DNA from: Candidatus Thorarchaeota archaeon
Lineage (GTDB): Archaea; Asgardarchaeota; Thorarchaeia; Thorarchaeales; Thorarchaeaceae
DNA length: 58,055 bases
Assembly: GCA_016841005.1 (NCBI GenBank)
Contig: JAEORG010000076.1
Coordinates: 1-58,055 of the forward strand
Direction: 5' to 3'
Program-made: the position numbers and the translations under genes
The notes under the pieces: generated by a model
Databases searched by the model: none
Told to the model about the DNA's origin: nothing
Seen by the model: the letters and a program-made list of their open reading frames with translations, nothing else
Part shown: positions 10,177-18,331 of the stretch, one piece after another
Numbering within the stretch: the stretch's first letter is position 1
Layout: the number at the start of each line of letters is the position of its first letter

Positions 10177-11082
10177 ATGGTTGCAACAAAAGAAATGCCG
10201 CTGAAGGAATATGTGCTGAAAGGTAACGCTGCATGTGCAGGCTGCCAAGATATGGTAGCATTAAGACATGCTCACAAAGCCCTTGAAGGCGATGTAATCC
10301 AAGTTGTTCCAGCCTGTTGTACAAGTGTCGTCCAATCACTCTGGCCTAAGAGTGGTCTAGCTATTCCTGTTCTCAACACCGCATTTATGGCATCAGCCGC
10401 AACTGCTTCTGGTGTCAAGGCTGCCCTCAAAGCGAAGGGTAATGATACAACGACAGTAATGGTCTGGGCAGGGGATGGTGGTACATTTGACATCGGATTG
10501 CAAGCCCTAAGTGGAGCTTTTGAGAGGCGTACGGACTTTCTCTATGTTTGTTACAATAATCAAGTGTATAGCAATACTGGCACTCAACGTTCAGGTGCTA
10601 CACCACTCCACGCACAGACGACTACAACATGGTATGGTAAGAGTGAACCAGAAAAAATGCTTGATTTGATTGTTGCTGCGCACGAACCGGCTTACCAAGC
10701 TACTGCAAACTCATCATATCCTAGAGACCTCTATGATAAGATCAAGAAGGCTAAGGATATTGAGGGACCCAAGTTCATTCACATCTTCCTGCCCTGTCCG
10801 CAGGCATGGAATTATCCAGTTGAGAAAGGAGTCGAGATTGGAAAACTTGCAGTAGAAACTGGATATTGGATTCAATGGGAGCGCGTTGGTGATAAATTCG
10901 AACTTGGTACAGTCAGTAAGAGATACCAAGATCCTGAGAAGAGGAAACCTATCGAGGAATTCCTTAAGATTCAAGGAAGGTTTTCACATCTCTTCAAACC
11001 AACAAAGGATGAGAAGAAGATTCAGGAACTCCAAGACTATGTTCAGCATCGCTGGGATGTTGTCATGCGAACTTTCAACTAA
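10177..11082 (+). CDS. porB: 2-oxoacid:ferredoxin oxidoreductase beta subunit (TPP-binding)
   Basis: The 301-residue product has the PorB cluster cysteines (CAGC near the N-terminus, CC in VPACCTS, and the later Cys in IFLPCPQAW). It also has the TPP/Mg motif GDGGTFDIG followed by YNNQVYSNTGTQRSGATP, the pattern seen in pyruvate-type enzymes. I chose the ATG at 10177 because GAGGTGA ends five bases before it; a GTG at 10168 overlapping the porA stop is the alternative. No gamma subunit gene follows: the next gene is an M28 peptidase on the opposite strand. The holoenzyme therefore needs PorG from another locus or works without a separate one. Confidence 0.92.
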   Translation: MVATKEMPLKEYVLKGNAACAGCQDMVALRHAHKALEGDVIQVVPACCTSVVQSLWPKSGLAIPVLNTAFMASAATASGVKAALKAKGNDTTTVMVWAGDGGTFDIGLQALSGAFERRTDFLYVCYNNQVYSNTGTQRSGATPLHAQTTTTWYGKSEPEKMLDLIVAAHEPAYQATANSSYPRDLYDKIKKAKDIEGPKFIHIFLPCPQAWNYPVEKGVEIGKLAVETGYWIQWERVGDKFELGTVSKRYQDPEKRKPIEEFLKIQGRFSHLFKPTKDEKKIQELQDYVQHRWDVVMRTFN

Positions 11083-11117
11083 TCATTGTGCCACATCATC
11101 CTGTTCGGCATCATCAT

Positions 11118-13187
11118 CTATTTAGCCAAGACCTTCTTTGTCACTCCAACTATAAGCACCAACACACAACCCAAAGTGGTCAATAAGACCAGTGACCTTA
11201 GTAGCAATTCATTTACCTCAGGATCTGACCCTAATAGATATTCTTCAAGGTTGGTAATTCCATCTAAATCAAGATCTTCTTCCGCATCATCAACTATTGG
11301 ATTTAATCCATGGTGCACCTCATATGCATCGGGTATAGAATCAGAATCTGAATCGGAGTTTCTAGGACTAGTGCCATACATAAACTCCAGCACATTTTCG
11401 AGCCCGTCAGAATCTGCATCAAGCATTGCATCGTCTGAAGTTGGATCCAATCCATATATCACTTCGAACAGATCAGGCATAGTATCCGAATCTGTATCAG
11501 GTAGATTGGGATAAGTTCCGTGTTTATATTCCTGATAATTCGAGAGTCCATCGTTGTCAAGGTCTTGGTCCGCATCAGGGAGTAAAACACTCGTTCCATT
11601 GTGGTATTCCCAGCCATCGGGAAGTGAATCAAAATCAGTGTCCATGTTAAAGGGTAATGATCCTGCTTTGTATTCATCTACATTTACTAGGAGGTCTCTA
11701 TCAGGATCAACGTTTGCATCATCTACAAGTGGATTTGTGCCATAGGTGAATTCCCAGAAATCAGGCATGGTGTCTGAATCAGAATCGTTACTTGTGGATG
11801 ATGTTCCAATTATTATTTCAAGACCATTGTTTAGATTGTCTGAATCATCATCTAGAAGGAAGGTAGATGAATCAAGCCAGAATTGATTACTATCTAAAAT
11901 ACCATCTGCATCAAGGTCAGTCTCATATGAAATTTCTAGATTGAATCGGACATCACTTCTTTCAGCACCCGATATGGTAAGACAATGAATACCGCTACCA
12001 GGATATGTAAAATTAACCACACTTCCTTGATTGTGTTGTGGTAAATCAGAGTTGAATATCTCTATCGTGTTTCCAAGTTGATTTGTGAGTGCAAACGACA
12101 CTGCCCCACCAGACCACGATCCTTGTACTGCTATGTCTGTAGTAGTGGTCAATGGAAAACAGAATGATTGAGGTTGACCATTTCGTAATCTTCCCTGAAA
12201 TGGAGATGTCATAGACTGTTCATGTGCACGAGCTAAGATGTATGCCATACTTGCACCAACAGATGCAACTAGGTCAATTGCTACTGTATAGTTGTAGAGA
12301 GGGTTATTCCATACATCAGAAGGTGAATGATACGCGTCATCATGTGAATAACCCGATTCAAAGGCGAATAGGACATTGTCATAACCTTCCGACAGAAACG
12401 ATTGATGGTCTGATCGTCCCCATACTGATAGATCCGTACCTTCAAGTGTCTTGATCAAATTCTTCCCGAAGTTCATTGTCATAACTTTTGAAAGGGTTGC
12501 ATAGTTCATTGCACTCCCAGAGTATGCTAATAGAACACGTTCATCTGCTGGTGCTTCAATGTCTTCTACCAATAACATATCGATGTTAAAGTACGCTATA
12601 ATCTCAATTCCTCTATCAGAAAAGATCTCTGTCACCTCTTTACTTCCAACGAGACCTATTTCTTCAGCATTCCAGAAACCAAAACACACATCCAAAGGCC
12701 ATTCATACTGAGCAAATACTCGTGCCAGTTCAAGTGTTGCTGCAACGCCTGTTCCATCATCATTAGCTCCCGGAGCACCTGAAACAGTGTCATAGTGACC
12801 TCCTACCATCAACGCAGGGCCTTCAGGGAGATAGCCCGGAAGGACGCCGACAATACTATTATGAAGTCCAAGAACTTCAACCTCAATTCTTCCATTCGAT
12901 ATTCGATTTAATTCCTGAATAATCCAGTTTCTCGCGTTGATATTGTTCTCTGTTGATTGAGGTCTTGATCCATTCTCTGTCAACTTGATGATAAAATCAA
13001 GGTACTGCTGTTCTGATACTGCTCTGAATATATTTCCTGAAATGTCATCCCCATAGACCCGACTCAGTTCTACTTCATCATTCTGTGCTGATGTTGTTAA
13101 ATATACAGGAAGCCCTCTACTACTTGTCATACAAATAGAAGCCACCAGTATAATCGTGATTAGAACTGCGAGTTTATGTTGAAGCAT
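11118..13187 (-). CDS. Membrane-anchored extracellular M28 zinc peptidase with Ca-binding repeats
   Basis: The 689-residue product starts with a signal peptide (residues 1-25). A peptidase M28 domain spans ~60-315 with the expected zinc ligands and catalytic acids: His131 and Asp143 (GGHYDTVSGAPGANDDGTG), Glu175/Glu176 (NAEEIG), Asp203 and His287. A beta-rich domain covers ~330-425. From ~430 to 660 there are Asp-rich thrombospondin-type-3-like repeats of the form DxDxDGxxNxxEY and GTxPxxxDSDxD, which bind calcium. The tail ends in a transmembrane helix (LLLRSLVLLTTLGCVLVLIVG) and a basic end. It should act outside the cell as an aminopeptidase tethered to the membrane. It converges with porB. 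Confidence 0.92.
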   Translation of the reverse strand: MLQHKLAVLITIILVASICMTSSRGLPVYLTTSAQNDEVELSRVYGDDISGNIFRAVSEQQYLDFIIKLTENGSRPQSTENNINARNWIIQELNRISNGRIEVEVLGLHNSIVGVLPGYLPEGPALMVGGHYDTVSGAPGANDDGTGVAATLELARVFAQYEWPLDVCFGFWNAEEIGLVGSKEVTEIFSDRGIEIIAYFNIDMLLVEDIEAPADERVLLAYSGSAMNYATLSKVMTMNFGKNLIKTLEGTDLSVWGRSDHQSFLSEGYDNVLFAFESGYSHDDAYHSPSDVWNNPLYNYTVAIDLVASVGASMAYILARAHEQSMTSPFQGRLRNGQPQSFCFPLTTTTDIAVQGSWSGGAVSFALTNQLGNTIEIFNSDLPQHNQGSVVNFTYPGSGIHCLTISGAERSDVRFNLEISYETDLDADGILDSNQFWLDSSTFLLDDDSDNLNNGLEIIIGTSSTSNDSDSDTMPDFWEFTYGTNPLVDDANVDPDRDLLVNVDEYKAGSLPFNMDTDFDSLPDGWEYHNGTSVLLPDADQDLDNDGLSNYQEYKHGTYPNLPDTDSDTMPDLFEVIYGLDPTSDDAMLDADSDGLENVLEFMYGTSPRNSDSDSDSIPDAYEVHHGLNPIVDDAEEDLDLDGITNLEEYLLGSDPEVNELLLRSLVLLTTLGCVLVLIVGVTKKVLAK

Positions 13188-13232
13188 GACTGGAATATTG
13201 TTCGTCTCTTGAATAAAGTAATGTTCAACGCG

Positions 13233-13241
13233 TTTTTTATA
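13233..13241 (-). promoter_or_regulatory. Probable TATA box of the M28 peptidase gene
   Basis: Read on the minus strand this is TATAAAAAA preceded by GAGCC. It lies about 50 bp upstream of the M28 start at 13187, which would give a leader of roughly 25 bases. The call is by eye from the archaeal consensus. Confidence 0.45.
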
Positions 13242-13306
13242 GGCTCTATTTGAGATTCACGATAGCCAAGCACATATAGGGGAATTACATATCCATTTTG
13301 TTACCG

Positions 13307-14581
13307 ATGCCAGTAAAAGACTTCCCAACAATTCTAGAGATTAAAGACCCAATTCATGGTTATGTAGGGCTATCAGAATTAGAAAGGAAATTGATTGATC
13401 TTCGATTATCTCAGAGGTTAAGATATATTCGATCTCCAGCTGGAATTCACCTGGTTTTTCCAGGTGCTGATTCGTCCCTAATGGGTCGCATGCTAGGTGT
13501 GATGCATGTTACCGAAATTTTCGTAGAAAGCTTGGATGGGTCATTGGAGGAGGTTATGAAGGCACGTTTGGCATCAATGATGTTCTCACTTGCATTTGGT
13601 CCCTGGGCAAATGTGATGAATGAATATTTGTCAGTTAGGGGTTTTGACAGGAAAAAGATGGCGACACTGGTATTAGAGTCTGGTCCAGTATCTGAGATTA
13701 TTAAAGACAGTATATACACGCTTTCAGAAGTGAAGGACCTTCTTGTCAAGGGTGTTCCAATAAAGGGGATTCGAGTTGATCTGCTGAGTACTCCTATCAA
13801 TCCTGAATTAGTAGACAATCTGGAGCGTGATGCATACTTTGCGGGTGTGGAATATGCACAGCTTGAGTTTAGAAGACTCTTTAGTGCAACTCGCATAGCG
13901 AAGAACAAGATTGCATTTGAACGAGGTGCTCTATACACTCTGGAATCCTATCTTTCTGCTGCAGCAAATATGTTTGATGCTGTTTACTATCACAAGACAG
14001 TGCGAGCTGCAGAACTAATGATACTGAGAATCTTGGATGAAGCTGGGTCTCGCATCATCCCATTTCCTGGTGATGATTTAGATGGATTTCTTGTGTCTGA
14101 TGATCTCACGGCACATGATATCCTTCTTTCAGTATCACCTGATGATGAAGAGGGCATGCGCACTGCAAATCATGTCTTTCTCGATTATCGTAAGCGGCTC
14201 CTTGTAAAAATGGTTGGTGAAAGGTCTATTGCAGACTTGGAATTCCTGGATAGAATATCAACACCAGATGGGATTTATGCCATTGAAAAGGAGATTGCAG
14301 ATGCTTCTGGAATTGATCCGAAGAATGTGTATGTTGACTATCCCGACCGTCAATCCGTCAGTTACACACCTACAAGGCACGATTTGAGTGACTTGGTTCT
14401 TTTCGAGAGAGGTTCAAAGGGATATGAATTCTGGCCAGTTGAAGAGCATAGTGGGATTGCAAGAAGTTTTGGACGTAAGTTCAGCACAATTAGAGTTTAC
14501 ACAACAAGAGGTTACAGAAGTAAGGTAAAGAAGCATGCAGATGCTCTGCTTGAGAGCATCGATACTCCTGGAGCCGCATAA
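13307..14581 (+). CDS. Degenerate HD-domain (SAMHD1/dGTPase-like) protein, probable pseudoenzyme
   Basis: The protein has 424 residues from the ATG at 13307; a TTG at 13298 would add three. Residues 13-70 follow the COG1078/SAMHD1 pattern: DPIHGYVGLSELERKLID, then SQRLRYI and HLVFPGA. The catalytic positions are lost. The usual HTRFEHSLG reads DSSLMGRMLG (55-64), and the usual HDIGHGPFSH reads FSLAFGPWAN (93-102). The later RDAYFAG motif (Asp175) remains. The fold should therefore persist without metal-dependent phosphohydrolase activity, perhaps as a nucleotide sensor or scaffold. A TATA-like ACATATAG near 13272 suggests a leaderless transcript starting near the ATG, which supports this start. 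The zinc-ribbon gene follows after 87 bp. Confidence 0.8.
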   Translation: MPVKDFPTILEIKDPIHGYVGLSELERKLIDLRLSQRLRYIRSPAGIHLVFPGADSSLMGRMLGVMHVTEIFVESLDGSLEEVMKARLASMMFSLAFGPWANVMNEYLSVRGFDRKKMATLVLESGPVSEIIKDSIYTLSEVKDLLVKGVPIKGIRVDLLSTPINPELVDNLERDAYFAGVEYAQLEFRRLFSATRIAKNKIAFERGALYTLESYLSAAANMFDAVYYHKTVRAAELMILRILDEAGSRIIPFPGDDLDGFLVSDDLTAHDILLSVSPDDEEGMRTANHVFLDYRKRLLVKMVGERSIADLEFLDRISTPDGIYAIEKEIADASGIDPKNVYVDYPDRQSVSYTPTRHDLSDLVLFERGSKGYEFWPVEEHSGIARSFGRKFSTIRVYTTRGYRSKVKKHADALLESIDTPGAA

Positions 14582-14668
14582 ACTGGGTTCAGTCATGATT
14601 ACCCAACAGACGGTTAACTTTCAAATACCCCCAAACGCAAGATAATCATACGACAGATGTGATGATCA

Positions 14669-16945
14669 ATGTTCACCTGCCACAAATGTTCCAATCCATT
14701 ATATGTTGAATCTGCAATTCTGAAGGATAAGATTCTGAAGATGGAAGTGCAGTGTATTGAAGGACATAGGAGCATACGTAGAATAGCTGAGCATCAGATT
14801 GAGGAAATGGCGAGTGAAATCTTTAGTCGTCTTTATACATGTCTTGATTGTGGCTATGCGATGACTCTTTTGGAAACTGAAATCCATGGTGAGGAGGCAG
14901 AAGGTGCATTGCTATGCCCTAATCATGGTGTTCAGAAGAGAGACTTTCCAGCCAAATATCTTGGGCATGTCAATCTAGCAGGTGCTGATTCCGATCCATA
15001 TCAAGCAGTACGTGATTCATTTCAATGCAGTGAATGTGGTCAGGTTTATGCAATTAGCGATATAGACGAGCAAGGCGGTGTACTTGAGATGACTGTCCGT
15101 TGCGCAAACGGACACAAGAATACAAAGTATCTTTCCGCATTATCTGATCGAAGCTTCATCAAGACAATTCTACAGCGGGTGGTTCATTGCGACCGCTGTG
15201 GACTCCCTGGGCATATGTCAGGAGTTGAAGAAAGGAAGAAGATTAGCAAAGTCCATACTACGTGCCCAACACATGGTATGGAGAAAAAATCTATTCCGAC
15301 TGAAATTCTACCGTTATTACAAGAAGCGGTGAATGAAATTCCAGATGATGCAATAGTATTGTCTGCACTTAGGTCAAGTGACTGTCATCGCCTCCTCGCG
15401 ATTCGAGGGATTGAAGAAGTTTCTTCAGGATACAAGTTCAGAACTATCTGTCCCGGACGAGGTGCGGCAAGAAGTGTTACTATTCCTGTTAGATGGAATA
15501 AACGTAATAGCCAACTAATCGCGATGTCCATTCTAAATTGCAATGAGTGCGGTTTACAGACTCATATTCTCGATGCAAAGAAGAAGAAGAATCAGATTGA
15601 ATTTCGGATTGTTTGTCCTATTCATGGAGTTATGCTGCGTGATGCTCCTTTAGATGTTTTTGAAATTATAAACGAAACCTCCAAAGAAATTGACAAAATG
15701 CCTTCTATCGTGAGAAGCATGTATTGCCCGAAAGATGGTTTACCTCTAAGTCTTCGAGATGTCGAGGACAGAAGTGGTTTGACAGAGTTCGACATGGAGT
15801 GTCGGAATGGGCATAATCACAAACGATTCTTTGTCCCTAAAATGGAGCTAGCAGCGTTAGCTGATGTCTACAAGACATTATTCAATTGTCCTGAATGTTA
15901 CGAACCGATGGACTTGGTTTACACTGAAAAGACAGGTCGTGAAACCAGAGTTGTTCAGCTATGCTCGCTACACGGAAAACGCGTTCTGGATGTCCCACAT
16001 GATCATGCTCTTGCAATTTCTACAGCATATGACGAACTGAAAGCAGATCGTCTCAGACCAAGGGTTGAGGCTATTGAGGAGGATGCGGTTGAGGATTACA
16101 GAGCCATCTCAGAACCAATTTCAAAAGCAACCAAGGAAGTTCAGGTTTATAGAGGGTGTGAGATCATAGGTGGCAAGTTCGATTTTAAGGTGAAGGTCGC
16201 AAATCCAACAGACTTCGTAATTACTAATGTAACAGTAAGCCTAGTCGCTTATCCCCAGGATTGTATTGAGCTTGGGGGTGAAAGTTCCAAGACAATTTCA
16301 CGGATAGAAGTCGGTGGGTTTCGAAGTCCAACATTTACACTTTACCCTACCAAAGATTGTGTTCAAGGAAAAATCGTTGCTACAGTTTCTTATATTGATT
16401 TTAGAGACCAACTTCACACTCTACAAGTTGAACCATACCTCATCCGTTCTGTCTGTGATTTATTACAACCAACTAAGAAGACTGCTAAGGAGTTCGACTT
16501 ATTGCTTGGTGATTTAACTAAAACCGATCAAGAACAGACTCTAGATTGGAATGCGCGTGTGCTTTTCACAAAAGCTGAGAAGCTATTACCAGCTAAGAAT
16601 TTCCATGTTATTGACACAGATGAGAAAATAGTAGGTGACCAGTTCATAGGCACTATCAGAGGGTATGCCGTTGGAAAATTTACAAAGAAGAAAGTAGCAG
16701 TGATATTCCTAATTGCTGGTACAGAGAATGGTAGACACTCATCAGTTAAGGTAGAGGCACTTGGAGACGATATAGCTATGTTACCAACTACAATCGATGA
16801 ACTTGCAGAAACAATGGATTCTTGGATTTGTCTCAGGTGTGGAGCTCCTCTTGATACTGAGCAGGTTGAAGAACTAGGAAAGCGCACTCCCATTCGCTGC
16901 AAGTATTGCTCCCACACTCTTACGCTGGGTCTCTATCTGATGTGA
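14669..16945 (+). CDS. Eight-fold zinc-ribbon protein with Ig-like and appendage-like C-terminal domains
   Basis: The 758-residue cytoplasmic-looking protein opens with about eight ~58-residue zinc-ribbon units. Pairs are C4/C7 with C29/H33, C58/C61 with C83/H86, C120/C123 with C145/H149, C174/C177 with C199/H202, a degenerate unit at C239/C261, C291/C294 with C316/H319, C353 with C378/H382, and C407/C410 with C432/H435. The second half of each unit alternates between C-x-x-G-H and C-P-x-H-G. Residues ~488-590 are an Ig-like beta-sandwich (NPTDFVITNVTVSL). Residues ~590-715 are an alpha/beta domain (LQPTKKTAKEFDLLL to GTIRGYAVGKFTKKKVAV). A last ribbon uses C721/C724/C744/C747. The function is unknown; nucleic-acid or protein binding is plausible. 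Confidence 0.85.
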   Translation: MFTCHKCSNPLYVESAILKDKILKMEVQCIEGHRSIRRIAEHQIEEMASEIFSRLYTCLDCGYAMTLLETEIHGEEAEGALLCPNHGVQKRDFPAKYLGHVNLAGADSDPYQAVRDSFQCSECGQVYAISDIDEQGGVLEMTVRCANGHKNTKYLSALSDRSFIKTILQRVVHCDRCGLPGHMSGVEERKKISKVHTTCPTHGMEKKSIPTEILPLLQEAVNEIPDDAIVLSALRSSDCHRLLAIRGIEEVSSGYKFRTICPGRGAARSVTIPVRWNKRNSQLIAMSILNCNECGLQTHILDAKKKKNQIEFRIVCPIHGVMLRDAPLDVFEIINETSKEIDKMPSIVRSMYCPKDGLPLSLRDVEDRSGLTEFDMECRNGHNHKRFFVPKMELAALADVYKTLFNCPECYEPMDLVYTEKTGRETRVVQLCSLHGKRVLDVPHDHALAISTAYDELKADRLRPRVEAIEEDAVEDYRAISEPISKATKEVQVYRGCEIIGGKFDFKVKVANPTDFVITNVTVSLVAYPQDCIELGGESSKTISRIEVGGFRSPTFTLYPTKDCVQGKIVATVSYIDFRDQLHTLQVEPYLIRSVCDLLQPTKKTAKEFDLLLGDLTKTDQEQTLDWNARVLFTKAEKLLPAKNFHVIDTDEKIVGDQFIGTIRGYAVGKFTKKKVAVIFLIAGTENGRHSSVKVEALGDDIAMLPTTIDELAETMDSWICLRCGAPLDTEQVEELGKRTPIRCKYCSHTLTLGLYLM

Positions 16946-16953
16946 TAGCTTTT

Positions 16954-17655
16954 TCATGAGAGGTCTCTTTCGACTAGCCAATTATGTAGTGGAAACATTG
17001 CCTTGAAGTGTTTAAGACAGTGATCTATCAATTCAGATGATTTTAGAACATTTCTTGGAATCTTCGAATATCCTGCATAGAGTGCGTTATGGAGTAAGAA
17101 ATTTGCACGTTCGTGTTCAGGATCATAACCTCTTGGCACCCGTTTGTAGTGGGCGCCTCCAATTGAATATCCTGCTGCTTGTAGCTTGGTCACAAACTTT
17201 TCAAGTTCTTTTCCAGTCTTTTCAGCAAGAACAGCATCTCGGTATTTAGTTAACATATCCTTCGAAAACGAATGCATCCCTCCGTGCACCACAAACATCT
17301 TATCATCAAAACCTAGATGAAATCCAGAGTGCATCATCTTCTTTCCTGGTCCTTCCCAGAATATGATGCCCATTCTTGTTCTGTATGGAGTCTTGTCTTT
17401 GCTAAACCGAATATCCTTGTGGATTCTCATGATAGATCCACTTCCTGTTGTCTTTGTATCGTATCTGATATCTACCAAGTTCTTGCTTAACTTCTCACCC
17501 ATGTCCACAACAAATGATTGTGCTGGTGCCACCACGTAGTCTGTGAAGATACTCTTGTTAGAGTTAAACCACTCTCTATTGTTGTTTAATTTGAGGTCTC
17601 TAAAGAAATCAAAAGTCTTCTTTGAGAATCCCTCAAACGGTGGAAAAGGCTTCAT
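16954..17655 (-). CDS. DUF2461 family protein
   Basis: The 233-residue product matches the DUF2461/TIGR02453 family over its whole length. It begins with FPPFEGFSKKTFDFFRDLKLNNNREWF and contains MRIHKDIRFSKDKTPYRTRMGIIFW near residues 80-100, the family signature. It also keeps the later GFHLGF and KRVPRGYDPEH segments. The biochemical role of the family is unknown. It is cytoplasmic with no signal peptide. It converges with the zinc-ribbon gene, leaving only eight bases between stops, and lies just downstream of ubiX on the same strand with a 45-base gap. Confidence 0.9.
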   Translation of the reverse strand: MKPFPPFEGFSKKTFDFFRDLKLNNNREWFNSNKSIFTDYVVAPAQSFVVDMGEKLSKNLVDIRYDTKTTGSGSIMRIHKDIRFSKDKTPYRTRMGIIFWEGPGKKMMHSGFHLGFDDKMFVVHGGMHSFSKDMLTKYRDAVLAEKTGKELEKFVTKLQAAGYSIGGAHYKRVPRGYDPEHERANFLLHNALYAGYSKIPRNVLKSSELIDHCLKHFKAMFPLHNWLVERDLS

Positions 17656-17700
17656 ACCTTAGAAATATGCTACGAGAAATATAACTTGTGAGATAGGTCT

Positions 17701-18267
17701 CTATTCTTCCCCTTGCCATTCAATCTCTGTTCTCTGTTTAACATTGAGATGTGTCAACATCCTATCTACCAAAGAATCAACTAGGTCATCAATAGTCTTA
17801 GGTTTATGCCAGAATGCTGGACTAGCTGGAAATACTACAGCTCCTGCTTCAGTAACTTGTGCCATATTTCTAATGTGGATGAGATTCATTGGTGTTTCAC
17901 GAACAAGTAGAACGAGAGGTCTCTTCTCCTTTAAGCTGCAATCAGCTGCACGTGCTATCAAATTATCTGCATATCCATGAGCGATTCCAGCTAGTGTCTT
18001 CATTGAGCAAGGTGCAATAATCATTGAATCAAGATGAAAACTACCACTTGCTGGGCCCGCAGCAAGGTCGTCCTCATCATAGATACTATCCACTTTACGT
18101 GCTAAGTCATTAGGACTAAGGCCAGTTTCGTATTCAAGAGTCTTGACTCCCCACTTGCTAATGATAAGATGAACCTCATGTCCGAGCTCTTTCAGGGCAT
18201 CGATAACATGGACACCATATGTTGCCCCACTTGCTCCAGTTAGGCACACGAGAACCCTCTTTTTCAT
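17701..18267 (-). CDS. ubiX: Flavin prenyltransferase UbiX/Pad1
   Basis: The 188-residue product has the UbiX length and motifs: LTGASGATYGVHVIDAL (flavin-binding P-loop), PCSMKTLAGIAHGYADNLIARAADCSLKEKRPLVLLVRETP, and AGAVVFPASPAFWHKP. UbiX joins dimethylallyl phosphate to FMN to make the prenylated flavin used by UbiD decarboxylases. No ubiD is in the window. GGAGAG lies before the ATG. It may share a transcript with DUF2461 downstream. The DUF2070 gene lies upstream on the same strand after a gap of ~64 bp. Confidence 0.93.
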   Translation of the reverse strand: MKKRVLVCLTGASGATYGVHVIDALKELGHEVHLIISKWGVKTLEYETGLSPNDLARKVDSIYDEDDLAAGPASGSFHLDSMIIAPCSMKTLAGIAHGYADNLIARAADCSLKEKRPLVLLVRETPMNLIHIRNMAQVTEAGAVVFPASPAFWHKPKTIDDLVDSLVDRMLTHLNVKQRTEIEWQGEE

Positions 18268-18331
18268 GACTTACTCTCCATTATAGTACCTTCACACATG
18301 ATATCTCCGAATATCTTCTTTCCGGAATGTC

